A stretch of DNA of 64,000 bases from Longimonas halophila (GTDB lineage: Bacteria > Bacteroidota > Rhodothermia > Rhodothermales > Salinibacteraceae). This document shows positions 1-9,307 of the stretch, in pieces. A program made the position numbers and the translations under genes. The notes under the pieces are model-generated. The model was not told the origin of the DNA. It worked only from the letters and a program-made list of their open reading frames with translations, and searched no databases. The stretch spans positions 64,106-128,105 of the forward strand of contig NZ_PDEP01000008.1 in NCBI RefSeq assembly GCF_002554705.1, in the 5' to 3' direction. Numbering within the stretch: the first letter of the stretch is position 1; each line of letters starts with the position of its first letter.

Positions 1-138
1 AAGTGGAAAGATATTCTTTCTACCGATCAGATAGATGAAGTGTTGACCATAACTCAGCAAGTCGGCATCGAATTTTATACAGAGCAGCCTATGCCAGAAC
101 AACCCTTTCTGCGTGAGCAAGTCAAACCTGCTCAATAG
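1..138 (+). CDS. Sulfotransferase, C-terminal fragment (cut by window edge)
   Basis: Frame 1 is open from the first base and ends with TAG, giving 45 residues. The tail (KWKDILSTDQIDEVL, then GIEFYT) lines up with the tail of the sulfotransferase that follows (KWEKQLSTEQINRVL, then DLDFYT). The two genes are therefore tandem paralogues. The catalytic PAPS-binding part lies outside the window. The function rests only on this similarity to its neighbour. Confidence 0.7.
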   Translation, partial: KWKDILSTDQIDEVLTITQQVGIEFYTEQPMPEQPFLREQVKPAQ

Positions 139-241
139 ACTGCGCTTCGCGTAAACCATTGGTTTGATCCTAAACTATCAAGGCATTGATTTCGACACAA
201 AAAATAAAAAAGTTCGCTTTAAGGGCTGCAATAGAGGTGAC

Positions 242-247
242 AGGAGG
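242..247 (+). promoter_or_regulatory. Shine-Dalgarno AGGAGG deciding the sulfotransferase start
   Basis: A full AGGAGG lies seven bases upstream of ATG 255. It is one of the few strong Shine-Dalgarno sequences in the window and is the reason the shorter start was preferred. Confidence 0.7.
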
Positions 248-254
248 TTGTAGG

Positions 255-1166
255 ATGAAAGACACGATTATGTTGGTGGGGGCACCGCGATCAGGTACGA
301 CCTGGTTGGCCGAGTTACTCCGAGAGGTGCCGGGATATAAGTTTCTCAATGAGCCTCTCTTGCTTCCTAACAACCCCCGTGCCCGCGACCTGGGATTCGA
401 ATGGCGAACTCACTTAGCACCTGAGACAGAGAATGAGGAGTTTGAAAAATTCTTTAGTCAGGTATTGAGTGGTCGTGTGCCACATGGACCAATGTGGCAT
501 TATGAGGCAAAATCGGCTCTCGGAAAGTTTCAGGAGCAAGTCACACGTAAGAAGTTGGTGGTCAAGTTCTGTCGTGCTGGACGCTTGCTGCACTGGCTAC
601 ACGACCGTTTTAGTTTGCGGGGTACGGTGATGATCATACGGCATCCTTGTGCAGTAATTGCCTCACAACTGGCACATGGTGGATGGTCCAACCAAAGCTT
701 CCATGGTGCAGAAGTGAATATCAATGCGCCGGCAAATATTCAAGATGAGTTTCAAGGCTTACTATCCTCGCTTGAGACGAAGCTTGATAAAATGACAGCA
801 ATCTGGTGCCTCGATTACTATATTCCTCTAGTTAAGTATGCAGATTATGGACATCCGTGGACTCTCGTGCCATACGAACGCCTGGTGTTAGATGGATACG
901 CCGAAATGGAGCGGGTATTTGGTTATCTTGACGCTGAGGTTCCAGAGACGCTTCAAGAGAAACTCGGCACCGCTTCGGCCTATGCCTCAGATGACTTATC
1001 GGTAACAGATGAGTATAGGCAACTTTCGAAGTGGGAAAAACAACTATCAACAGAGCAAATTAACCGCGTCTTGGAAGTTGTCAAGGCCTTTGATCTCGAT
1101 TTCTACACGGAAGACATTGAGCCTGACTACGATCGACTCTTACAGTTGCAAGCCATTCAGGCATAA
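255..1166 (+). CDS. PAPS-dependent sulfotransferase
   Basis: This 303-residue protein is a cytosolic-type sulfotransferase that would move a sulfuryl group from PAPS to a sugar or glycolipid. The 5'-phosphosulfate loop GAPRSGTTW is at residues 9-17, and the 3'-phosphate motif IIRHPCAVIAS follows around Arg129. I chose the ATG at 255 because AGGAGG at 242-247 lies seven bases before it; an in-frame extension to 186 puts the binding loop unusually far from the N terminus. It follows a truncated paralogue and precedes glycosyltransferases, which suggests sulfation of an exported polysaccharide. The substrate is unknown. Confidence 0.85.
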   Translation: MKDTIMLVGAPRSGTTWLAELLREVPGYKFLNEPLLLPNNPRARDLGFEWRTHLAPETENEEFEKFFSQVLSGRVPHGPMWHYEAKSALGKFQEQVTRKKLVVKFCRAGRLLHWLHDRFSLRGTVMIIRHPCAVIASQLAHGGWSNQSFHGAEVNINAPANIQDEFQGLLSSLETKLDKMTAIWCLDYYIPLVKYADYGHPWTLVPYERLVLDGYAEMERVFGYLDAEVPETLQEKLGTASAYASDDLSVTDEYRQLSKWEKQLSTEQINRVLEVVKAFDLDFYTEDIEPDYDRLLQLQAIQA

Positions 1167-1467
1167 GGTTATTGGAAAGTATGGAACACGAACTATCATT
1201 CCCGTGCAATTCCACCTGCATGTGGTGCCCATCATGACCCTGCTCTTATAATTGTCAATAGACTCTAAATACCAGCAGCTAACAAAATGGAAACTGCATC
1301 TTTCGGATGAAGAAACCTCCCATGTTCTTGCAATAGCACATTCGTGCAAAATTGACATGCACGCAGAGGATTCCAATCCTAAAATATGACATGTTTAGAG
1401 AACTGCAACATCCGGATTACGTCTGGAATTGAAAGTAGTGGTTTTTGGATGGTAGCTAGTAGATAAC
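1167..1467. other. Gene-free gap, nothing recognised
   Basis: These 301 bases between the sulfotransferase and the GT2 gene hold no convincing reading frame, RNA gene or clear hairpin. The base composition is AT-rich relative to the housekeeping part of the window. It probably carries the promoter of the next gene, but no specific element could be assigned. Confidence 0.4.
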
Positions 1468-2418
1468 ATGCCCGACGTTTCCGTCATCATCCCCACATAC
1501 AACCGACTTAGTTTCCTCAAAACAGCCATAGCCAGTTGCTTTGAAGGAAACAATGGCATTGACATTGAAGTCGTCGTCGTGGATGATGGAAGCACGGATG
1601 GCACGCGCGAGTGGCTTAAAGCACTGCAAGATACGCGCATCCGTCCAATTCTCCAACAGCACAAAGGAGCACAGCATGCGCGTAACGCCGGTCTAAATGC
1701 CTCCGGAGGAGACGCCATCAAGTTTTTAGATGATGATGATCGACTAGCTTCTGGTGCACTGACAATAGAGTTTGAAACTCTACGAAGGAAAAAGGTAGAC
1801 TTGTGTTATGGGCACCTCAAATTTGTAGGGGATAGGACTGAAGATAAAGTTTCCTACCAGAAAGATACGAAAGACTTAATATCAAGTATTTTTTTGGGGG
1901 AGATATACACTCAGCCACATGTTTTTTTATTTAGTAGTGAGCTTTTGGAAGACATAGTATGGAATGAAAGACTGAAATACGAGCAAGATAAAGACTTTGC
2001 AATCAGGGTATCTGCAAATGTTAAATCATTTGCAATAGTAGACAGAGTTGTGGGTATTTCCAACGTACACTCTGGAAAAAGAATAACAACAGAGAAAAAG
2101 TTAAAAGATTCAGTATCAGATAGATGTAAAATACGAATACATCTTATAGAGAGAGGAGTTGATGAACTTAACAGTAAAGATCAACTCAATGTGAGAAGAC
2201 AGAAAGCGGCTGCGAGAGGTATTTGGCACTCTGCCTATATGATGGCTGTACATGACTTCAGGGGCTTTTTCAATGCATGGAGGAAATTAAAAAAAATAGA
2301 TCCTATGTTTACCCCCAAACGTTCTGATCTATTCTCAAAGACCGTTGACAGTTTTTTTAGTCCCGCTTTAACTGAGTTCATTAAGCTCCCAGTTAGAAAA
2401 TTGAAAAGAAATAAATGA
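1468..2418 (+). CDS. Family 2 glycosyltransferase
   Basis: This 316-residue GT-A fold enzyme transfers a sugar from a nucleotide sugar during polysaccharide assembly on the cytosolic side of the membrane. The N terminus VSVIIPTYNR is the GT2 hallmark; DDGS is at residues 39-42 and the metal-binding DDDD at 88-91. The second half of the gene (about 1750-2418) is clearly AT-rich, with many AAA, ATA and TTT codons, unlike its neighbours. This suggests recent horizontal acquisition. It overlaps the next gene by four bases (ATGA), indicating co-translation. Confidence 0.88.
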   Translation: MPDVSVIIPTYNRLSFLKTAIASCFEGNNGIDIEVVVVDDGSTDGTREWLKALQDTRIRPILQQHKGAQHARNAGLNASGGDAIKFLDDDDRLASGALTIEFETLRRKKVDLCYGHLKFVGDRTEDKVSYQKDTKDLISSIFLGEIYTQPHVFLFSSELLEDIVWNERLKYEQDKDFAIRVSANVKSFAIVDRVVGISNVHSGKRITTEKKLKDSVSDRCKIRIHLIERGVDELNSKDQLNVRRQKAAARGIWHSAYMMAVHDFRGFFNAWRKLKKIDPMFTPKRSDLFSKTVDSFFSPALTEFIKLPVRKLKRNK

Positions 2419-3485
2419 ACTACTATTTAAGAAAAGTACCAATTGTTTTTGATCTTTTATGCCAACATATTGATACTCCTGAAGTTGCGATCATAGGCTC
2501 GGTTCACCGAGAGAATGTTGGTGATATGGCATTGAGTGAAGGAGTTGCATCTGTACTCGAAAAAGAAGATGTGAGTTCAGGTACACAACTCATTGGTGAG
2601 GGGATGGTCGGACTATCAAAATGGCCTATAGGCCAGGGTAAAGCGATTGTTGCAGGAGGGGCATTGGGAAGGGAAACCCCCTTGCGTTCGCTTGTTGAGA
2701 AATACGGAAACGATCCGCACCAAGTGGCAATCGTCGGTATCTCGTTCTGGTCGAATCACGGTCTGTCCAAAGCTAGTGTCGACTTCCTTAGGTCTGTAAA
2801 GTTTTTGTCTTGCCGTAACTACCGAGACGTGGATACCCTGACAGAAATGGGTATTAAAGGAGCGAAGTTTGCTTACGACAATGCATTCGCACTTCCAGTT
2901 AAAGAATATGTTAGGGATAAGAGACGGCTGGGGGTTAACGTGGTAAGTCGGCACATGGCTTGGGATGGACATGGGTATATTCCCGCTAACAACAAGGAAG
3001 TGGAACGGCCCTTTGGCCCGGCGTACACACGCTCCTTGCAGAATATTGCCTCCACCCATTTAGAACGGGGTTGGGATGTGGTACATATTCCATTCACTAA
3101 TGAAGACGAGCGGTTTGCCTCGTGGGTTTTCAAAGACATACCGGTTGAACTTCATACTTATGACCCCAGGGTAGAGCCAACATATCGTGCAGTGGCAAAG
3201 TGTAGCCGGTTCATTGGTACGCGCTACCATGCACATATCTTTGCTTTGAAGGCACAAGTGCCGCTTCTTTCATTTAGCTATGCAAGCAAGTGTACACTTC
3301 TTAAACAAAACCTAGGAATACCTGATTCCATGCAGGCGACACACCTGGAAGTCTCCCAGAACGGGGACAATGTTGTTAGGCGCTTTTTGAATGAAACAGG
3401 ATTTGTGTTGCCTGATGATCAACTTACTCGAATCGAAAGCAGTGTGCGTAACAATATTCGAACTGCCCTACACGCTATATCCTGA
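2415..3485 (+). CDS. Polysaccharide pyruvyl transferase family protein
   Basis: This 356-residue protein resembles the polysaccharide pyruvyl transferase family (WcaK/CsaB), which adds a pyruvate ketal from PEP to a sugar. Visible family traits are an early glycine-rich stretch with IIGSVHRENVGDMAL, a mid-protein LSCRNYRDVDTL segment and, near the C terminus, GTRYHAHIFALKAQVPLLSFSY, where the conserved RxH...A pattern sits. It is coupled to the upstream GT2 by a four-base overlap. The acceptor sugar cannot be told from sequence. Confidence 0.75.
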   Translation: MNYYLRKVPIVFDLLCQHIDTPEVAIIGSVHRENVGDMALSEGVASVLEKEDVSSGTQLIGEGMVGLSKWPIGQGKAIVAGGALGRETPLRSLVEKYGNDPHQVAIVGISFWSNHGLSKASVDFLRSVKFLSCRNYRDVDTLTEMGIKGAKFAYDNAFALPVKEYVRDKRRLGVNVVSRHMAWDGHGYIPANNKEVERPFGPAYTRSLQNIASTHLERGWDVVHIPFTNEDERFASWVFKDIPVELHTYDPRVEPTYRAVAKCSRFIGTRYHAHIFALKAQVPLLSFSYASKCTLLKQNLGIPDSMQATHLEVSQNGDNVVRRFLNETGFVLPDDQLTRIESSVRNNIRTALHAIS

Positions 3486-3491
3486 GAACTC

Positions 3492-4601
3492 GTGTCTCCC
3501 GTTCGTCTCGTACATATTGCTCCCGAACTCCCCCCCACCGTAGGCGGGATTGCCGACTACACTGCAATCTTGTCCGAGAGATTGGCAGAGGTGTCAGATG
3601 GGGCGGTGGAGTCTGTGCTAGTTCGGGCAGGAAAGACACCTGCCGAACCTCCAGAAGTGGACTTTCGGTGTGTAGATCATGATAGATCGTACTCGGCCAA
3701 AGCCTTGAGCGCAACTATAGAACAGCTTTCCAACGGAGCGAGTGGACCTGTCGTGGGCCTGCTTCAGTACTCCAGCTATGGATACGCCCCACGCGGTGCC
3801 CCTCTCTGGCTACTTCGTGCATTGCAGCGAGCCTGTGGCGAGAACGGTGTACCGTTGATCACGATGTTTCATGAGCTATATGCTACCGGACCACCCTGGA
3901 CCAGCGCGTTCTGGCTCTCGCCGGTGCAGCGGTATATAGCGGCGCAGCTGGCGCGGTTGAGCAGTGCCATTGTCACAAATCGGGCGAAGTCAGCGGCCTG
4001 GCTTCGTCGTTATGTGCCTGCGGAAACGCCTGTCCGCATACAGCCGGTGTTCTCGAATGTGGGTGAACCTGAGCATGTGCCATCGTGGGATGAACGTGAG
4101 CCGTACGCGGTGGTGTTTGGAGGGAAAAGAATGAAGACGCGTTTGTACGATGCTTTGCAGCCTGCTCACATAAGCATGATGCGTGATCTGGGAATCCGAC
4201 GGGTCGTGGATATAGGATCGCCGGGGGCCGCTCCAGAAGCAATTTCTTATATGCCAGTTGAGGAGCGTGGCATTCAGTCCGCCGAATCGATTAGCGCACT
4301 GCTGTCCGATGCAAGGGCTGGATTGCTGCATTATCCGGTTGACTACCTGACTAAATCGGGAATCTGGAGCGGGTATGTGGCACACGGTGCGGTGCCGCTC
4401 ATTTTCTCTCCACCTCGGGCAACAGAGACTATTCATGACGGGCGGCACTTCATTCGTCTACAAAGCAGAACGCAGATATCGACTGATGAAGCAGTGACTG
4501 TACATCAAGAAGGGTACGCCTGGTATCAAACAAACGCATGTACTGTAGAAGTTGCCCGCTCCATGTTTGACTTGATGCACATTTCCAATCCCACCTTATG
4601 A
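3492..4601 (+). CDS. GT4-like glycosyltransferase
   Basis: A 369-residue protein with a GTG start seven bases after the previous stop. The N terminus (LVHIAPELPPTVGGIADY) has the glycine-rich opening of GT-B enzymes. The C-terminal nucleotide-sugar lobe is less typical than in other GT4 members here: the usual EAxxxGxPVV signature is replaced by a region around GYVAHGAVPLIFS. It may thus be a divergent glycosyltransferase. It overlaps the next gene by four bases (TTATGA), so it belongs to the same polysaccharide operon. Confidence 0.65.
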   Translation: MSPVRLVHIAPELPPTVGGIADYTAILSERLAEVSDGAVESVLVRAGKTPAEPPEVDFRCVDHDRSYSAKALSATIEQLSNGASGPVVGLLQYSSYGYAPRGAPLWLLRALQRACGENGVPLITMFHELYATGPPWTSAFWLSPVQRYIAAQLARLSSAIVTNRAKSAAWLRRYVPAETPVRIQPVFSNVGEPEHVPSWDEREPYAVVFGGKRMKTRLYDALQPAHISMMRDLGIRRVVDIGSPGAAPEAISYMPVEERGIQSAESISALLSDARAGLLHYPVDYLTKSGIWSGYVAHGAVPLIFSPPRATETIHDGRHFIRLQSRTQISTDEAVTVHQEGYAWYQTNACTVEVARSMFDLMHISNPTL

Positions 4602-5434
4602 TTCTCCCGAACTTTCTGGTTATCGGTGCCCAAAAGACTGGGACGACGGCTCTTAGCCAGTTTCTGCGGCAACATCCTGATGTTTGCTTCAGCCGACCCA
4701 AGGAGACTTGGTTTTTTGATGAGCGTTACGACAAGGGCATTGAGTGGTTTGCAAGTCACTTCGAGCATTACGAAGGCGAAACGGCGGTCGGGGAAGGTAC
4801 GGCGCGCCTGCTACAGAGCAAAGAAGCGCCATCCCGTATCCACCATCATATACCGGGTGTTCAGCTTGTATGCATCCTCCGGAATCCGATTGACCGGGCG
4901 TTTTCCCAGTATCACTTCTATGTATATACCGGGAAAGCAAGTCCTGATCGCAGCTTTGGGGAAGTCATTCGCGATCCTGAGAGCGAGTTTGGGCAGGATA
5001 TGATTCGGCAGGGCAAGTACATCAATCACCTCAGGCGGTACGAGGATGTCTTCGGAAAAGAGCAATTGCATGTGTACTTCTATGACGCATTCAGGAGCAC
5101 CCCGATGGATGTTGTGCAAAGCATTTATGAGCGTCTTGGGGTAGATCCATCATTCACCCCGGAGGCCTCGTCGAAGCACAATGTTACGCAGTATTCAGCG
5201 TCTCGTGGTGCATATCACCTGGTGCGCAAAGGATGGCAGATGATTCGGGAACAGGCTGGGCACTACTTCCCGCAAGCAACTGAAAAACTGCGAAGTCAAG
5301 TACGCAGCCTTTTCTTCGACACAGAAAAGCCTACAATGAACGAACGTGACCGGTCGTTCTTGCAAGAGCAGTATGCAGAGAGCAACGCGGCATTAGAGGT
5401 GTATCTGGACACTGATCTTTCGCACTGGATATAA
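4598..5434 (+). CDS. PAPS-dependent sulfotransferase
   Basis: This 278-residue enzyme carries the PAPS loop IGAQKTGTTAL at residues 8-18, the downstream RPKETWFFD segment typical of heparan/N-sulfotransferase-like bacterial enzymes, and a 3'-phosphate motif LRNPIDRAFSQY. It is translationally coupled to the upstream glycosyltransferase. It differs from the one at 255, so at least two types of sulfate transfer are likely on the same polymer. The acceptor is unknown. Confidence 0.87.
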   Translation: MILPNFLVIGAQKTGTTALSQFLRQHPDVCFSRPKETWFFDERYDKGIEWFASHFEHYEGETAVGEGTARLLQSKEAPSRIHHHIPGVQLVCILRNPIDRAFSQYHFYVYTGKASPDRSFGEVIRDPESEFGQDMIRQGKYINHLRRYEDVFGKEQLHVYFYDAFRSTPMDVVQSIYERLGVDPSFTPEASSKHNVTQYSASRGAYHLVRKGWQMIREQAGHYFPQATEKLRSQVRSLFFDTEKPTMNERDRSFLQEQYAESNAALEVYLDTDLSHWI

Positions 5435-5443
5435 TATTTTCAC

Positions 5444-6460
5444 ATGAAGATTTTAACTGAAAGCCGCGCCTTCTACCCCTCGGTCGGTGGTCTTGAAATG
5501 ATGGCCGAAGGGCTGAGTACAACTTGGCAAAAGCGGGGTCACAACGTACGTGTCATTACAGCGACGCCGCTTCATGAACAGAAAGAGCTTGAAGCACTTG
5601 ACGTAATTCGTCAGCCGTCAACTTCAGAATGGATTCAACAGTTGCGTTGGGCAGATGTGTTCTTTCAAAATGGGGTTTCACTTCGCAGCCTCGGATACCC
5701 GCTTATCATGCGTTGCCCAATTGTATATCGGCATCCAAACCTGCTTACATCCAACAAAGACGGATTCGATCTGCCTAATCAACTCAAGCGATGGGCCACC
5801 CATCTGGGATACAATATTGCCAGTTGTCAGGCCGTTGCCAACACGATACTAGGTCCTGCAGAAATCGTCCCTAACACCTTTCGCCCCATATTTGATAGAG
5901 AGGGAAAGTCCGATTCAGAACGCCAAGGTCTTCTGTTTGTCGGGCGTTTGGTGCATGGGAAAGGTATTGACATTGCACTTGATGCACTCTATCAGCTACA
6001 CCAAAAAGGGAAATGTTATTCTTTAACAATATGTGGTGGAGGGAAAGATCGGGAGCTATTCAAAAAAAGGACAGCAATGCTCGGACTCGCCGAGGATGTG
6101 ACCTTCGTCGGTTGGACAGACTCGAAGGAGCTTTCTCAGAAATATGCGCATGCAAGTGCAGTTCTTGTTCCGTCCCGCTATGAAGCATTTGGTATTGTTG
6201 CACTGGAGGCTATTGCTTGTGGCTGTCCGGTAGTTGCTTCGAATGTTGGCGGTCTGCCCGAATCGGTTGGAGAATGTGGGATATTGGTCGAATCGGAGAA
6301 TCCAGCAGCACTGGCCGAGGGCATCGAAAAGGCTCTGAATCCTGCTGTGCGGAGTCAGTTGCGAGATGCGATGCCTGCTCATATCGCCAGACATCGCATC
6401 AACCGCGTGGCAGATGCGTACCTAGAGGTGATTGAGCGATATGTGGAAGAGGTATCGTGA
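5444..6460 (+). CDS. Family 4 glycosyltransferase
   Basis: A 338-residue GT-B enzyme starting nine bases after the sulfotransferase. The N-terminal acceptor lobe begins MKILTESRAFYPSVGGLEMM. The donor lobe shows FVGRLVHGKGIDI, the loop PSRYEAFGIVALEAIACG with the EX7E glutamates, and PVVASNVGGLPE. It probably adds one sugar of the repeat unit. It ends the first run of tightly packed genes; a 256-base gap follows. Confidence 0.88.
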   Translation: MKILTESRAFYPSVGGLEMMAEGLSTTWQKRGHNVRVITATPLHEQKELEALDVIRQPSTSEWIQQLRWADVFFQNGVSLRSLGYPLIMRCPIVYRHPNLLTSNKDGFDLPNQLKRWATHLGYNIASCQAVANTILGPAEIVPNTFRPIFDREGKSDSERQGLLFVGRLVHGKGIDIALDALYQLHQKGKCYSLTICGGGKDRELFKKRTAMLGLAEDVTFVGWTDSKELSQKYAHASAVLVPSRYEAFGIVALEAIACGCPVVASNVGGLPESVGECGILVESENPAALAEGIEKALNPAVRSQLRDAMPAHIARHRINRVADAYLEVIERYVEEVS

Positions 6461-6716
6461 GGAAATACTTTACATTGGGTTTGAGACCTCTTCATGCCAT
6501 AAATCATGATCCAGTCCCATTCAAACAGTTGTCTGTTCACTGCCTGAACGACATCCAGGCAAGTGACACAGGCCGGTAGATGTAGGGTGGGAGTTTCAAA
6601 TCAGTCTTACCGCTGGTCCAGATATCAGGATTCTGGATCAACCCAGAGCGCCCAGAATACATGTGGAAGCAGATCTCTCATATATCTGCCTCGTTGTTTG
6701 AATCACGTAGCAGTTT
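6461..6716. other. Spacer before the polymerase-like gene
   Basis: 256 bases with no supported gene, terminator or repeat. It separates the first tight run of polysaccharide genes from the membrane protein and probably holds a promoter, not identified. Confidence 0.4.
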
Positions 6717-8108
6717 ATGTCCAGCATTCGTGCCCTTCGCCAACATACTACACCGCGCTCGAAAAAAGCGACGTTACCTGCGTGGGTATGGGCAGTGGGT
6801 CTGTTTGCTGTGCTTATTATCTGGCAGGGAGCGTTTCGGAAGTGGTTTCTTCCTGGACTTGCGACACCGCTCTATGTAGCAAAAGACATTGTGTTGGTTG
6901 GAGCCCTTGCGCTGTATGGCATGCGACACCGGTTTCAACTCCGCCCATCTCTACGCCAGACAGCTCTGCCGGTCCTATGGAGCGGACTAGCATTCATTGT
7001 CGTACTGCAGGTCTTTAACTTTAATTTCCCTTCGATACCGGGAAGTGTGATCGGGGCACGCTCATATCTGCTATATACGGCCCTGTTGATTCTGATGCCA
7101 CCTATCATGGATCGAATACGACGTCCAGAGCGGGTGCTTACGTGGGTTGTTGTCTTGGGTATTGTTCCTATCTTACTGCTTGGGTTCTACCAGTATGGGC
7201 AGCCCGTGGACGCATGGATCAACCAGTACGTGGCAGATGAAGCAAACGTCGTAGGAGTTCTTTCTCGACCTCGTATTACGGGTACGTTTAGCTATATTGG
7301 AGGGATGGGTGCATTTCTCTCTTCGGTGCTCTTTCTGGCTATGGGTATGTTTCTGGCAGGCTTGCGCTACGGACATCGCTGGTATACGTGGATGGGCGGA
7401 GCCTTACTTGCATTTACACTCATCGTGGCTCCGATGAACGGTTCACGGAGTGTTGTGCTGGGCATGCTTGTGCCTCTGCCTTTCGTTCTGTACGCGGTAC
7501 TGAGTGGAAAGCAAGGGGTCTATATTGGGGTTTTAGTAGGTCTGCTTGCATTATCTGGAAGCTATGTTGCCGAGCATAGTGGATGGGTCTCCCAGGGGTG
7601 GGAAGGAATTGAGCATCGGATGGAAACCGCAAGTGATCAGGATACGCGTGTTCAGTCTATGCTGACTGATCCCTTTCGAAAAATTCCTGTGGGTGGGCTG
7701 TTGGGCTATGGGACAGGGGGGACGCACAATGCCGCAGGGGCCCTTGCAGGGGGGCGAGTAGATGTAGGCGTTGGGTATGAGGGAGAGGTGGGGCGTGTAA
7801 TTATTGAACTTGGGGTGATTGGAGGTGCCTTATATATTCTTTTGAAAGTCTGGCTGGTATGGATTGCGTGGCAGGCGTTGCGTCGTGCAAACACGGCATG
7901 GGAAGCACTACTCGGCATCACAGTATTTAGTCAGCTTTTACTAAGTATGGGAACGGGAATGATTGTATTTAATCACATTGCTGGTGCTATGTATTGGCTC
8001 TATGCAGGGATTGCGGTGTGGCTCTGGAGTCGGCAAGAGGAACGGCAAAAAGCCTTTCGGGCAATGAGACAGCGTGTTCAATCTGTATCGAATGCGGGGC
8101 GTGGATGA
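6717..8108 (+). CDS. O-antigen polymerase/ligase-like membrane protein
   Basis: This 463-residue protein is almost wholly hydrophobic, with roughly ten to twelve membrane segments, starting with VWAVGLFAVLIIWQGAFRKW. A large non-membrane loop between about 280 and 365 contains RMETASDQDTRVQS and a glycine-rich GGTHNAAGALAGG stretch. This layout is that of the Wzy/WaaL family, which polymerises or ligates polysaccharide repeat units on the periplasmic face. Polymerase and ligase cannot be separated by sequence alone. It overlaps the next gene by four bases (ATGA). Confidence 0.7.
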   Translation: MSSIRALRQHTTPRSKKATLPAWVWAVGLFAVLIIWQGAFRKWFLPGLATPLYVAKDIVLVGALALYGMRHRFQLRPSLRQTALPVLWSGLAFIVVLQVFNFNFPSIPGSVIGARSYLLYTALLILMPPIMDRIRRPERVLTWVVVLGIVPILLLGFYQYGQPVDAWINQYVADEANVVGVLSRPRITGTFSYIGGMGAFLSSVLFLAMGMFLAGLRYGHRWYTWMGGALLAFTLIVAPMNGSRSVVLGMLVPLPFVLYAVLSGKQGVYIGVLVGLLALSGSYVAEHSGWVSQGWEGIEHRMETASDQDTRVQSMLTDPFRKIPVGGLLGYGTGGTHNAAGALAGGRVDVGVGYEGEVGRVIIELGVIGGALYILLKVWLVWIAWQALRRANTAWEALLGITVFSQLLLSMGTGMIVFNHIAGAMYWLYAGIAVWLWSRQEERQKAFRAMRQRVQSVSNAGRG

Positions 8109-9307
8109 GCGATTCAGTATTAGTCACACATCCTAATCGCCAGCACTCGCACCAGTTAGCGCAGGCGCTGCATAACCACGAGCAGCTATCTGGATACTGG
8201 ACGGGCGTGCCTGCACGTCCGCTGGGCCAGGGCACCTGGTGGCGCTCCGTTGGTCGCCTGTTCGAAAAGCACGCATTGCTGGATCTGCCGAAGGATAAAG
8301 TGGCCCACAACATTGTGGGACCTGTAGCGCGGCGCATGGCTGCACTTGTGCCTGCATCGTGGGGCGTAGCTGTACAACATGCCGGGATGGCCTGGTTTGA
8401 TCGCTGGTGTGCACGCCGCCTCGATAGCACCAATGCTCGTGCTGTGGTTGCATACGAAAACGCAGCTCTTCATACATTTCGCGCAGCCAAAGCGCGTGGC
8501 ATGGTTACCGTCCTGGATGCGGCCAGCTTCCATCATGCGTGGCAGGACGAAGCGTATGACTATCCTGAGCCTGAGGCCGTACACCAGTGGATCAACACGC
8601 GCAAAGACGAAGAAATCGCTCAGGCAGATCATATACTTACGGTTTCCGATCTGGCACGTGAGAGCTATATCGAAGGCGGCGTTGCACCGGACAAGGTAAC
8701 ATCTGTACCGGTCGGCTGTGACCTGGAGCGCTTTCAGAAGATGGAAGAGACCGCGGCAGAAGCCGACGCGCCATTCACGTTCATCTTTGCTGGGCATGCG
8801 GGGTATCGCAAAGGGATTGACCTGCTGATCGAGGCTGCGAAGCGACTACACAGCGAGTTGGATACAGACATGCAATCCGTTCGGATTTGGATTGCGGGAG
8901 GCGAAGATACAGGAATAGAATGGGGCAACTCCTCCTGCATAGAACGTCTGGGACGACTGCCGCAACCGGAGCTTGCCTGTCGATTTCAAGAAGCAGACTG
9001 CCTGGTGCTTCCGTCGCGTCACGACTCGTTTGGGATGGTCGTTGTTGAGGCTATGGCCACGGGGCTTCCCGCTATTGTAACGGAGCACGTAGGTGCAAAG
9101 CAGGTCATTACAGAAGGCGAGTCTGGCTGGGTCATCCCGGCAGAAGATGCTGACGCGCTCTATGATCGGATGCGTTGGTGCATAGATCATCCCGCAGTGG
9201 TGCGATCTATGTCCGCGAGCGCCCATGCTGCCGCACAGGAGTACACATGGGATCGGTATCGAAGCCGGGTGGTGGCGTTTTTGGAAGGGTATTTAGAGGG
9301 GGCGTGA
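8105..9307 (+). CDS. Family 4 glycosyltransferase
   Basis: A 400-residue GT-B enzyme. The frame opens earlier, inside the upstream membrane-protein gene, but the ATG at 8105 overlaps that gene's stop (ATGA) and begins a sensible N terminus (MSDSVLVTHPNRQHSHQLA). Donor-lobe motifs are FIFAGHAGYRKGIDLL and LPSRHDSFGMVVVEAMATG with the two glutamates, then PAIVTEHVGAKQVI. It is the last gene before the repeat island. Confidence 0.87.
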   Translation: MSDSVLVTHPNRQHSHQLAQALHNHEQLSGYWTGVPARPLGQGTWWRSVGRLFEKHALLDLPKDKVAHNIVGPVARRMAALVPASWGVAVQHAGMAWFDRWCARRLDSTNARAVVAYENAALHTFRAAKARGMVTVLDAASFHHAWQDEAYDYPEPEAVHQWINTRKDEEIAQADHILTVSDLARESYIEGGVAPDKVTSVPVGCDLERFQKMEETAAEADAPFTFIFAGHAGYRKGIDLLIEAAKRLHSELDTDMQSVRIWIAGGEDTGIEWGNSSCIERLGRLPQPELACRFQEADCLVLPSRHDSFGMVVVEAMATGLPAIVTEHVGAKQVITEGESGWVIPAEDADALYDRMRWCIDHPAVVRSMSASAHAAAQEYTWDRYRSRVVAFLEGYLEGA

